A program made the position numbers and the translations under genes. Shown one piece after another: positions 25,561-36,541 of a stretch of DNA of 64,000 nucleotides; position 1 is the first letter of the stretch, and each line of letters begins with the position of its first letter. The notes under the pieces were generated by a model, which worked only from the letters and a program-made list of their open reading frames with translations, was not told where the DNA came from and did not search any database. The stretch lies in NCBI RefSeq assembly GCF_041734735.1, contig NC_134895.1, positions 18,158,525 through 18,222,524 of the forward strand. The letters run 5' to 3'. Origin of the DNA: Babylonia areolata. Its lineage: Eukaryota > Mollusca > Gastropoda > Neogastropoda > Buccinidae.

Positions 25561-25861
25561 AAGTTACATAAAACATTCATGACCACTCTTTCTCAAAACC
25601 CTCTCGCGCCCCCCCCCCCCTCCGTCTTCCCCCCCCCCCTCCCCCCCACTCACTCCCACTCTCACACTCTACATACATCCAAAGTAAGCTGACATGGGTG
25701 GTGTTGGAGAACAAGGAAGCTGAGAGTACTTATAGACAGGTTTTAATGAACTTAACTCAGATCCATTTCACCTGCATAAATGTTTAGATGATGTTTTGCC
25801 GTATATTACCCATATTGTTGATACCTATTTGTCTAGTAGTGTTTTTTCCAAGCATTCACAA

Positions 25862-26160
25862 ATCACCACAAGTCCGCCCTTTACTAAAGGATCCCTCACT
25901 TGACCCAAACTGTTTTGAGAACTACAGACCCATTTCTAACATCGTTCCTGTCAAAACTGATTGAAAGAATGTTGGCCCAACATGAACGTCTGAAAACCTA
26001 TAACCTACTTGGTCCACATCAGTCTGCTTACAGAGTACGCCAAAGCACAAAAACTGCTCTCTTAAAAGTTGCAAACGATCTTCTCAAATTGCTTGATTTG
26101 TAAAGCGTTTTGAGGTCTATTTGAGAAAAAGTGCTGAATAAGTGTTCATTATTATTATTT
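25862..26160 (+). mobile_element. L2-like LINE fragment: reverse transcriptase piece joined to the 3' tail
   Basis: Translated words include YRPIS, FLSKLIERMLA, LGPHQSAYR and STKTALLKVANDLL, typical of the fingers region of L2/CR1 reverse transcriptases. This is followed directly by the 3' tail TGTAAAGCGTTTTGAGG with AATAAGTGTTCATTATTATT. Most of the catalytic part is deleted, and the fragment has a frame change near 25935. Confidence 0.75.
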
Positions 26161-27124
26161 TGCAATGAGAGAATGTAAGAATGAACTTCAAAGGAAATAG
26201 CTGCCATATTTTGTTAATAGAAAATGTTTGCTTGCCTATCAGTTCTATACTCGTTTTCTCTTGGACCTCAGTCACGTGTATAGCCTTTTATCTCATGATT
26301 CTGATAGAGCCCACAAACACATTTATCGCTTCATGGGCTGCCTATGCTTTTGGTTCAAGTGGTGTCTGCAACTGATAATTTTTGTCTGAATTCCTTGACC
26401 ACATACATGTTTGAATGAGTAAGATAACTGTTGGCAGGCCTGTTATATACTTGCTTTCGTTGCACAACACTACAAAACTTTTTTTTTTAATTTTTTTTTT
26501 TTAGTGTGATTGCAATTTCTTTACCCCTGTGTTTTGGAAACAGATTTTCGTCTCAAAACTCGGCTGCTTAATTTCTTTTGCTCATGTCTTTCCCATTTAT
26601 ATACTTTCCTTAGTGTTTCTCCAATTCTTCCCTGATGATATTGTCTGCATTAGTCACCAGTCTTCATCATTTCCTATCAACATGTAAGTCTGTTTTTTAT
26701 TTGGCCACTGTCAATTCTCGTCAATGTTTTGTTACATAAGATACCCGCCAAGGAGGATATGTTTCTCTATGGTTGGTTGGTTTATCAGCAGTACACCAAG
26801 GCGTTGTGGATGGATTTTCCTGAAATTTTGGAAGTGGGTCAAGGGCTAATATGCGTTTGTGGCTTGCGATTCCCATGTTCACTCATATCAACGATTGTTT
26901 TTTTTGTGTTGAATACTTTTTATCCCATTGTTTTGGCAGCCATTGCCCATTTTCAGGGGTTAGTTTGTTGTGGTGATGAAGGTCAGTATCCAGTTCCTAG
27001 AGAGGTTTACAGGATTCTTCATCACCAGGAAAAAGGGCAAAATAGCATGCTATTTTTATTTATTTATGGGAAACTAATTGATTTCCATTTGCCTTTATGG
27101 AATGACAAACCATTGGATAGGGAC
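26161..27124. other. gene-free stretch with an old interspersed repeat
   Basis: Around 26740-26850 (CAAGGAGGATATGTTTCTC, GGTTGGTTGGTTTATCAGCA, TTTTCCTGAAATTTTGG) resembles an ancient repeat seen widely in invertebrate genomes; family not named. The rest is unassigned. Confidence 0.35.
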
Positions 27125-27483
27125 AAACAGGATAAGATAAGATAAGAATAACTTTATTATCTCCAACTGGAGAAATTTGGTCAGGTGCATTATCACAACA
27201 CAGACAAGTAAACAACATGGGGACCATAACTGTAGAAGCCAACAACAGCCCCTACAAATATTACGAAGATACAAATGTAAAAAATATCACATACATCGTT
27301 TCATACATACATCCACACACTGCAGGTAATAACTAGTATTCTTAATGTAAAAAACAGAAAGAATTAAGAAACATTATTTGAATATAATTATAAACATAGC
27401 CTACTATACTGCACATTGATTATAATAGACAGATAAGATAAGAATAAAGATGAATTGCGGAAAACCACAACCAGATAATCAGC

Positions 27484-27516
<33 letters not shown>

Positions 27517-27772
27517 ACCACCCACCCCACACACGCGATAACTTGATTAAACAAGAGTAATAAGCATATGTTCTCAAATAAAAGCATTTCACATATTCGC
27601 TTTTAAAAACATTGCAATTAATTATTACATCGTAATTATTAAACAGAAATATATTTAGAATATGGGCGTTCGCATTAGACATATTCATTGTACATTCATC
27701 CTGCATATTGCACATTATTCTTCCTACATATTGCACATTCATTATAACCAATTGTCACGTTTTAAGCTCAGT

Positions 27773-27809
<37 letters not shown>

Positions 27810-29055
27810 ACAACTAGAACAAGGTACAGCCTATCATGCACGGACTTTCACACGTCTCACATGAGAGTGCGCGCTCGCACACACACGCACACACACGCAC
27901 ACACACACACACAGTTCTCAAGAATTTAAAAGGTGGATTGAACGTGGAATAAAAGTCTTCAGAGCTCTGGATTTCAACTTAAAAGTTCTGTAGCGTCGTC
28001 CTGATGGCAATAGCTCATAATACTTTGCTAAAATATGGGTGTCGTCAGTTGCTATCTGCCTGCTTTTTTTAACCACTCGACTTTCATACAGCTCTTGCAT
28101 ACTAGCTTGTTTCACTCCCACAATTTTACTGCATACGCTCATGACATCGTTCAAAACACGCTCACTCCTCACTCCCAAACTTCCATACCAGCACATAAAT
28201 GAAACTGTAAGCACGGACTCGATACAACATCGATAATAACTTTGAAGAATATTTGAATTTATACCAACATTTCTAAGCTTCTGTAAACAAAAAATTCTAG
28301 ATTGACATTTCTTATGAATGGAATCAACATTTCTGTCAAAAGTCAGCTTATTGTCTAAGATGGTCCCTAAATATCTATATTCATTGACCCTCTCCACTGT
28401 TTGACCATCAATAACAAGGTCAGCTACAGGCAAGGGGTCTTTCCGAAAATCTATTAACATTTCTTTTGTTTTCAATACGTTGAGATCCAGATAGTTTTTC
28501 TCACACCAGAAACAGAACTTTTTAATTTCACTGAAATAATAGCATCAGAGTTGGACAGATCTTCAATTGCTGAATCATCAGAATATTTTATGACAGGAGT
28601 TTCCTCCGTGCCTCTGCAGTCATTTGTGTACAATGTAAAAAGAACAGGGGACAGCACTGTACCTTGGGGTGCACCAGTAGAAGTAGATTTTAGAGAAGAG
28701 TGGGCAGAATGAAAGCGGACGGACTGAGTTCTATTGAGAAGAAAACTTACTATCCAAAGAGTAAGCTTCGGATCAACATCCATGCCTAGCAGTTTGAGGG
28801 CAAGGAGATGAGGTTGTATTGTGTTAAAAGCAGAAGAGAAGTCAACAAAAAGGATACGAACGAAAGATCCCGTGTTATTCAAATGAAGGAAAGCATTATG
28901 AAGGAGAGTTAGGATAGCATCGTCAGTACTTCTGTGTGCTTTATAAGCAAACTGAAGAGAGTCAAGCTGCTGTTCAATGAAAGAAAGAAGATGTCGGAGA
29001 ATAATTTTTTCAAAGCATTTCATCACTACTGAAGTCAGGGCATTTGTTGGCAATC
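27125..29055 (-). mobile_element. non-LTR LINE (Rex1/Babar or CR1-like), 5'-truncated
   Basis: The minus strand encodes the C-terminal half of a reverse transcriptase. Motifs: LFVDFSSAFNTIQP (catalytic block A), STGAPQGTVLSPVLFTLYTN (block B), and YSDD in the catalytic YxDD position. Further on are EYRYLGTILDNKLTFDRNV and QSRIFCLQKLRNVGI, typical of Rex1/Babar relatives. The reading frame changes near 28475, between block C and the YLG region, so it is inactive as read. The 3' UTR runs from 27917 to about 27125 and ends in GATAA/TTATC tail repeats; it contains a (CA)n tract and a 32-base C run at 27485-27516. The 5' end is lost at about 29055. Confidence 0.85.
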
Positions 29056-29149
29056 ACCACTGCATAAAACCTGCAAAGTGTATTACCATAATTCAGCAGC
29101 TATTAGACAACTCTACATGTCAGATCATTCTGAACAGCAAGCTGAAAGA

Positions 29150-29990
29150 ACTATTATGTATAAGAACAGGCATGACATAGGGCTGCCTCTTATCACCAAC
29201 GATTTTACTGCTGATCATCAACTGGGTCATGACTGATGAGGAGTATCACCAAGGGACCTTTACCAATAAATAAATATCTGGAAGATTTTGATTTCACTGA
29301 AGATGCAAGTCTTCTGTCATGTTGCCAAGATGTGCAGGAGAAACTAACCTTCCTGTTTTATAGAGCTACTAGCGAACATAGGCCTTGAATCAGCATACAA
29401 GAAGACATGAGAATCAGCAACAAATAGCAAGACCCAATCTTCATGAACAAAGAAACTGAAAAGTTTGTCCACTTATGTAGTGTTGTCAGCAAAGACATTT
29501 GAACACATCAAAAAACGCAAACAAGAAAAGGCGTATGTTCAACACTCTGCGGCCTACATGGAACTCCACAGCTGTCTCCCACTATAAGCTAAGGACATTG
29601 AACACAAATTGAAATCTGTCCTGTGTGGATCACAGACTTGGTGACTGACAAACCTGATGACCTCCCCCCCCCCACCCCGGCCCCCCCCACTCCCCCCCCC
29701 CCCCCCCCCCGCCCCCCCCTCTCAAAAATCCAGACTTTCATCAAATGACTTTTGAGACGCATTTTAGGCATTAAATGGTTAGAAACAATTTTGAATGGCA
29801 ACCTAGGGAGGATTGATTTTTAACCACAGCTGTGCAAACCTCCAGATAACATCACCAGACAAGCACTGGTGTGGAACCCTCAAGAGAAAAGTGAAGTGGG
29901 CAGACCATGGCAGGAAAAATGTGCAGAGGGTGCACTCAGTGATGCATGCCTGGCTGGCACACGCACTAAACCATGACAATTAATTGTTGC
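29150..29990 (+). mobile_element. eroded LINE remnant (RTE-like)
   Basis: Translated pieces in shifting frames, such as GCLLSPTILLLIINWVMT near 29180 and, near 29870, a tract corresponding to the C-terminal part of the same proteins (TGVEPSREK, GQTMAGK), resemble the reverse transcriptase and tail of a common RTE-like family. Many stops and shifts; interrupted by a C-rich tract at 29664-29720. Confidence 0.5.
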
Positions 29991-30985
29991 ACATGAATAT
30001 GTACAAATAAACACATGCAGCAATCAAAACAACACATATATCAGTGAAATGTACACTTACATGCATACATACACACACCAGATGAGACGCACGAACACAC
30101 AACATGATTATGTTGTTATATTTGTTTATCTGTAGTCCGTTCACCTAAGATTATAGTACACTGAAAATAAATGATATTATCATTATTATTATATCTGTTA
30201 ACATTATTTTTACCATTATTTCTTAGAAATCATTAGTTCTGAAAATTATGGCAGGGAAGAATTATTCAACTGAAAAGGGGGCTGTTGAGGGGGGGCGAGG
30301 GGTGGGACTGAGGAAAGAAGAGAGAGAGTGAGAGAACTGAATGTGGAAAAGATAGAGTACAAAATGTAAAATGGAGAGGGTGAGTGTCAGTGATTGGAGA
30401 AAGAAAAACATAATATTGAAAGGGTGTGTGCGAGAGGTTGGATGGGGGAAGTGGGATCAGGACAGAAAATTTATCAATAATCAAATATTGTATGCAATAC
30501 TTCTACAGATTATTATTTGTAAAGAGGATGATGTGGGGACCTACAAAGAACAACCAACTGGATTATTTAACACACAACTAGCTAACTTTAATAAAGAACA
30601 TTTTGAAACATAACTTTTTCCAAAAAAATTAACATTTGAAACTGGTAACATATGTTCAATAATTTCTGGAGACAAAAAAGGTTTCATTTCTTAACGGTGG
30701 GTTAAAAATGTGCTCTACTGTTAAATGACTCTTGCAAATGCATTCATTATTTTCACAATATTTTGTATATAGGGCATTTAGTAATAATCTAAATGCCATG
30801 CTCAACAGCCCTGCCAGTTCTTTTAGCTTTTAATAAGGCAGAAATGTTAACTTCAAAAGACAATAGGAAATTTAGTATATTTCTTTCAACAACATATATC
30901 ACGCTAATAAATTCATATAAAATCTATGTAATTTAAGCAATACAAAGCAAGTCGGTGAAGAAGGGAACAAAACGAATGAGAAATT
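29991..30985. other. gene-free stretch before the tRNA gene
   Basis: AT-rich with purine-rich patches at 30280-30460. No exon, RNA gene or repeat family recognised. Confidence 0.4.
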
Positions 30986-30998
30986 AAAAAAAAAAAAA
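30986..30998 (-). terminator. RNA polymerase III terminator of the tRNA gene
   Basis: Thirteen A on the plus strand, that is a T13 run on the transcribed side, starting three bases beyond the tRNA 3' end. Confidence 0.85.
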
Positions 30999-31001
30999 GT
31001 G

Positions 31002-31119
31002 TGTCAGAAGTGGGATTCGAACCCACGCCCACATTCGTGGACCAGAACACCCACTCCCTCTTTCAAAGGGAAGGCTTTTGCCTTGAGTCTGGCGCCTTAG
31101 ACCACTCGGCCATCCTGAC
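31002..31119 (-). tRNA. tRNA-Leu(CAA) with a 34-nt intron
   Basis: The minus strand folds as a leucine tRNA. Acceptor GTCAGGA pairs with TTCTGAC plus discriminator A. The A box is TGGCCGAGTGGTCTAAGG. The anticodon stem is CCAGA/TCTGG with loop CT-CAA-G-T. A CCAC/GTGG long variable arm is present, and the T arm is GTGGG-TTCGAAT-CCCAC. An intron of about 34 nt (GCAAAAGCC to GTGGGTG) interrupts one base after the anticodon, the usual place for nuclear tRNA introns and a known trait of animal tRNA-Leu(CAA). The spliced length is 84 nt. All stems are intact, so it looks functional. Confidence 0.95.
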
Positions 31120-31640
31120 ATCTACTGAGAAACGCAAATTTAAATTATATAAAACCAATGTACAGAAGCTAGATACATGTACTTCCATTGATTTGACTTC
31201 ATGTTCTCTTTGTGTACAGTGAAATGTGTACCAATTGTTCAGGGGTTTATTTTCATGCCTCGACTACATTACATTTTACACTCTGTCGGTATAACTCATC
31301 AAAAAATGATTTTAAATTAGATAATTTCTAGGAATCATATCTGATGAATCGAAGGGAGTTGAAGAAGGATTTACTGATACTGATTATCCAGGTAGAGGGG
31401 CAGTAAAATCATATTCCCCGTTTTACTTGTTACTTAAATAAGATAAGAAAAGTTAAAAAATAGAAAATGTGCATCTGAAAATGACTTGTTCAGGAAGTGG
31501 GTGTGTAAAAACCAACTTGTCTACTTCCGGGTTAAAGTGTATAAGACATCAAAATACAACAGTGTCGTATGCTGAACTGATAACGATGCATTACACAAGG
31601 CTGACATGCTGATTAACCCCAGTTAATGTGACCAGTTAAC

Positions 31641-31932
31641 ATGAATCCGTCGAACTTTCCTCAGGTGATTCGGAGCCGTAGTCGAAGTCCTTCTCCTGTG
31701 TCTCGCAATCGTAATCGCAAAGAAGTCAATTTTGATCAGCATGCTTCGGGAGACAGGGAAAAGGGGATATCAGCATGTCCGAACCAAGAAAATCTTAACA
31801 GAACAGAGGGAAATGTGTTGACTGTACAGCAAAGAGAGGGTGAAAATAGACTCAGGAGTCCCAGTGCTGGTGATTACTGTATACCACAGAAACCACCATT
31901 ACCACCAGGCATAGCAAGAGGCGGTGTCGCTG
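31641..31932 (+). CDS. probable first coding exon of the mucolipin gene
   Basis: Starts with ATG at 31641 (MNPSNFPQ) and stays open to a good donor, GTGAGT at 31933. It encodes about 97 residues that are hydrophilic and low in complexity: an RSRSRSPSPVSRNRNR patch, then polar sequence and a proline-rich end (KPPLPPG). The exon ends in phase 1 (one base over). The next recognisable plus-strand exon, at 53044, needs exactly two bases to enter its MEDMANVEV frame, so the join would read E-MEDM. No domain is recognised, and mucolipin N-termini are poorly conserved, so the link rests on strand, phase and absence of another candidate. It could belong to another gene. Confidence 0.45.
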
Positions 31933-32039
31933 GTGAGTCGGGAAATTGTATCAGTCACATGATTGAGAGAACGCAGAAGTTTAGTTACACAAGTATCCGG
32001 CTTGTGTTACTGTGAACAAGTTTTCTCATTTCTTTCAAG

Positions 32040-32294
32040 GGCTGTTCTGTCAGAGAGAGAGAGGGAGAGAAGAAAAAAGGGGGTGGGGGCGTGTTGATTG
32101 TGGCTACACAACAGAAGAAGGGGGTTGTGGGGGGGGTGGGGGGTGGGGGGTGGGTGTCTGAATGACTGATTGATCATTGTATACATACGCTGATATGGAG
32201 AGGAGGATTTAGAGGCCACAGCATCATCTTACCATCTGTCTTTATTACATGCACATGCAGCATTTCGTATATATATGTATTATATATATGTGTG

Positions 32295-32389
<95 letters not shown>

Positions 32390-32633
32390 ACACACACTGA
32401 GAGAATGACACAAGGAGGAGACAGAGGGAACAAGAAAGCAAGCATGGCATAAAACTAAATATTTTCTTCTTCTGTTGACCACAATCCTTCAAGTTCAAGA
32501 TTTTGATGGTTTCTAATGGGTTTGTATCACATTTCAAATTACATCTTAAACACATACAGGAATCTCCATCCTCCTCTTCTCTGCTCACAGTCACACACAC
32601 ACATAGTCACACACATGCACACACATACACTCA

Positions 32634-32690
<57 letters not shown>

Positions 32691-33384
32691 GCATATTCAT
32701 CAGAGATTTTGACAAATAACCTACAGCCTAGGGAATCACATCTTTGTCTTATGCTCAGGGGATATACTATCATACCAATATTAGATAATATAGGGACTTT
32801 GATTCAAACATGAGAAAAGCTTGACCTTATATAATGCTGAATGCTGACAGATCATTACCCCGTCTTCACTCTGTCAACTAGATAATCCATTAAATATAAT
32901 CTTAAGTATCACATTTGGAGCCAACTGAAAACAAACAAAAAAAGAAAGAAAAAAAGAAGCACACAGTCAGTATTTCTACTGTGCCAAAAAAAGAAAAAGA
33001 AAAAAGAAAAAAAGAAGTTTATCTCATCATGTGATTATATAGATCTATGTCAGTGAAGTGATATCTCGTCAAATATTCTTAAAAACTCAGTAGATAATGG
33101 ATGAGGTATATAATCTTACTATCAGTAAACAGTAGATCTGCATGCCTTTCTAGAAATCTGATTAGGAAAATTGCATGTGTATTTTGTACTTTGAAGACGC
33201 ATGTAAAAAAAAAAAAAAAAAAAAAAAATCGCACCAGGAATTGATTAGAATTATTGATTTGGATGACAGAATATGTCCCCAAATCTGACCTGTCCTGAAT
33301 TTGTCAGCAAGCAAAAAGTGATAAGTGATAGTGTGTGTGCACTATGCAGTCACAGTTACTGATTTCTTTTTGTGTGCTGTTAAA

Positions 33385-33433
<49 letters not shown>

Positions 33434-34169
33434 ACACGTGCATGCTGGTGAGTTTATGAACACTTTATAGAGATTGCTGGATCAAACATGAATTATATTG
33501 ACAAGCTTTTTGTTTTCTTTAAAAACAACAACCTTATAGCCTTCTTAATCATCATTTGAAACCAAAACCAAGGCTTATACATTATTCGGACACATTATAC
33601 AACTGATAAATTATTCATGTATGTAGATCTGGCCACGTTGCCATCTTAATTTCTGACTTCAACATTTAATGGGTCATGTGCTTTGGGGGTTCAGGCAGGA
33701 AGCTGATCTTCTGTTTCCCCCTCTTTCTGAACTGTCACAACTTTCTTTATTCCTAGTTCAAAGGTAACTATTCATTTGATGGTTTATATGCTTTTGCGAC
33801 CCCTTTTAGTTTATATTATAATCTGTATTGTGAACTATGTTTGTACACTGGTTTTGTGGTGGGCAGTTTGTTGCCTTGCCTTCACTAATTGTGTGCAGCT
33901 GGTTCATTCTTGGCCGCTAAAATGACCATGTTACTGATGCCTTTAGTTTAAGATTGGATTTGATTCAGTTTCATGGCATAGAGGTGAAGGAGATTATCTT
34001 GATTTAAAAAAAAATTATTTATTGGATTCCTAATGTCTGTGGAATTACGTCTATATCACATAATGAATATGATTAAGATGCAAAGCATGAGCAGGAAATA
34101 TTTATGTAGTGCAGTTGAACTTTCTCTTATCATTTGTAATTAGCAGAAATCTACAGAAGTATACTAAAA

Positions 34170-34227
<58 letters not shown>

Positions 34228-34346
34228 TATTTTACAGTTATTTACACACTTGTTTTTACTTCTAAGATTCAATTTTTAGTTCAATGCACAGGATCAGATA
34301 AGGCCATGGAAGAATAACACTAAGAATGTTATTGAATTCTCTATCA

Positions 34347-34409
<63 letters not shown>

Positions 34410-34652
34410 TGTGTGAGTTTAAGTCGATTTAAATTCAAACACTTTGAATAGATATATTATTTGTGATTATAGCTTGTTAGGTGAATATGTATATTTTGCT
34501 CAACTGCAAATTGAGACAATATTTACTGGTGGTTATGTTTTGAAGATGTTTAAATACTGTTGAAACAATTTCTCTTTCTTTTAAAAGTTTTTTCTTTGTT
34601 GATTCTTTGTTGAACTGGTTGTAAATCTTTCATACAGTACAGTGGGCTAATT

Positions 34653-34714
<62 letters not shown>

Positions 34715-34865
34715 AGTAAAGATAAGATTTTAATTCATTCATGTCAAAAATCATCAAAATGGATATACAGATTATAATTGTATTTTAAGTAAATCAACTA
34801 AATAACATGGTCTTCAAATCCTAAAGCGATGAGAGGCCTACATACAGGCATTTTTTTCTCTCTCT

Positions 34866-34913
<48 letters not shown>

Positions 34914-34914
34914 T

Positions 34915-34970
<56 letters not shown>

Positions 34971-35567
34971 GTTATACATGTTTACTTCCCAGGTGGGGTG
35001 GGTTCATGTCATGATCATGATGCTGTTACAGTGTTAGGGTCAGTATGTATACAGTGTGTGTGTGTTTGGTGGGTGTGTTTTTTCATGCGTGCGTGTGTGG
35101 TGTGTGTGTGTGTGAAGGGGAAGTGGAGGCAGGCAGTGACTATGATGGGGTCAGTTTATGTTGGGTACCACAGTAAATGCTAGCTAAAACAATCTATGTC
35201 ACACTAAGTGCTAGCTAAAACAATCCATCAGCAGTTACTGAAATCAGCTAGGGGCACACAGGGAATAGATTATTCTCTGTTATTCTGCTTCGGGAATTTT
35301 GGAGGCAGATTAAACTTTCTCAGCCTTGTGTCTTTGTTGGATTTAGATCTTATGACTTGGGTAACATCCTAATGCTTGAGATGCATATGAAGAAATACAT
35401 ATTATTTATATACATCCTGTTTTAAACAGAACAAATATACATATTTTCAAAGCAGTATGCATGTGTCATGTTTTAGAAGGAAAGGCTGATATCAAAGTAA
35501 ATTTCCTTGGTAAACGTATCTCTGGACTCCATTCATTAATAGAATTTCTGTTATTAAAGTATGTTTG
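32040..35567. other. gene-free stretch rich in (GT)n, (CA)n and (TA)n
   Basis: No exon recognised. Simple arrays: (GT)n at 32290-32388, (CA)n at 32590-32688, (GT)n at 33388-33432, (TA)n at 34173-34220, (GT)n at 34348-34408, 34657-34710 and 34868-34966. An A run lies at 33207-33227. If the first-exon call is right, this is the 5' part of mucolipin intron 1. Confidence 0.7.
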
Positions 35568-35822
35568 AGTAGTATAAGGGATGGGGGTTCTATATACAAC
35601 TGATTTTAGCTCAAAACCGTCCAACAACGCCTCAAACCATAAAAAAAAAAAACCCGTGCAATCGGTTTTTTCGGCTTAAATATGCGTATGGAGAGCCAAA
35701 TCACTAGATAAAAAAATGATGGTTGGATATGTGTATGGAGAGCGAAACGGTCATGGGGGTTCTACATACAACCGACCCCAGCCCAAAACCGCGCAATACC
35801 GCCCTCAAGCATAAAAAAAAAA
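35568..35822. repeat. left inverted repeat of the Polinton
   Basis: Pairs with 50113-50367, with differences mostly in A-run lengths plus scattered substitutions. It contains two versions of an internal module about 172 bp apart (ATGGGGGTTCTATATACAAC at 35581 and a near match at 35753), each followed by a TATGGAGAGC word. Confidence 0.9.
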
Positions 35823-35939
35823 AATCTAGTTAAAACCAGTTATAACCAGTTATGTGTATGGAGAGCGAAACGGTCGCCCCGTTCCCCGTGTGTGTGTGCT
35901 GGCAAGCTAGCGACTGCACGGCGTGTGTAGTGGGACGGG

Positions 35940-36050
35940 AGAGTGGTCCCGCGCACAGCCTGCCTCCGCGTATCTTCCCGCGCGCACAGCCTGCTTCCCG
36001 CGCGCACAGCCTGCCTCCGCGTATCTTCCCACCCGCGCGCGAAGATTGTG
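35940..36050. repeat. GC-rich direct repeats inside the Polinton left end
   Basis: CGCGCACAGCCTGC occurs three times and CCTCCGCGTATCTTCCC twice. This is a GC island in an otherwise AT-rich element, between the inverted repeat and the first gene. Confidence 0.8.
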
Positions 36051-36055
36051 ATCAC

Positions 36056-36096
36056 CCTATTAGAGAAAAGATTATATTGTATATATAGAAAAAATA
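36056..36096 (+). promoter_or_regulatory. Polinton promoter-like motif, copy 1
   Basis: CCTATTAGAGAAAAGATTAT, then GTATATATAGA and an A-rich leader right up to the ATG at 36097. The same arrangement precedes the polymerase gene. Confidence 0.6.
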
Positions 36097-36477
36097 ATGC
36101 CTTTTCCACATAACATTTGTGAGTACCCCCAAGTTAAAACAAATAGAGTATGCGGTCGAGCTTGCATGGGGCTCTATTGTAAAGATCATATTAAATGTCA
36201 TAGAAAAGGAATGTCACTTCCAGTACTTTGTATAAAATGCAACCTTTATGTACGTACGAAGTATGTTATTTGTTGTAAATGTAAGCATAAAAAAGAGAAG
36301 CCTCCTCCCATGGAGAAAAAGATTGATCCTATACCCGATTGTGGAGAACATTCAAGCGACTCTGAGGGTTATATTTCTGATGATGATGATGACAATGATG
36401 AAATTGACCCTTTTGAAACTTATTCAAGAGGGTATATTCCACCCTTTGGTGGAGTAATCATTGGATTCAGAGATTGA
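36097..36477 (+). CDS. Polinton small cysteine-rich protein, unknown function
   Basis: A 126-residue frame. The first 70 residues hold about eleven Cys, several in CxxC-like pairs (CIKC, CCKCKHKK), suggesting metal-binding ribbons. A strongly acidic Ser/Asp stretch follows (around residues 88-105). A promoter-like motif shared with the polymerase gene lies just upstream, so the two may be expressed together. Not recognised; a nucleic-acid-binding or regulatory role is inference from composition only. Confidence 0.6.
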   Translation: MPFPHNICEYPQVKTNRVCGRACMGLYCKDHIKCHRKGMSLPVLCIKCNLYVRTKYVICCKCKHKKEKPPPMEKKIDPIPDCGEHSSDSEGYISDDDDDNDEIDPFETYSRGYIPPFGGVIIGFRD

Positions 36478-36494
36478 TCAACTTGTAAAAAAAT

Positions 36495-36541
36495 CCTATT
36501 AGAGAAAAAAATATAATAGTATATATAGAGAGAAAAAAAAA
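36495..36541 (+). promoter_or_regulatory. Polinton promoter-like motif, copy 2
   Basis: CCTATTAGAGAAAAAAATAT, then GTATATATAGAGAG and an A-run ending at the ATG of the polymerase gene at 36542. Matches copy 1 in order and spacing. Confidence 0.6.

Noticed and set aside
25900-26103. Short open frame of 67 residues
   Set aside because: It is a piece of an L2-like reverse transcriptase, not a host gene.
32174-32773. Frames rich in Thr-His or Cys-Val
   Set aside because: Translations of (CA)n/(GT)n tracts; also at 50537-51655, 52909-53030, 57044-57863 and 62018-62566.
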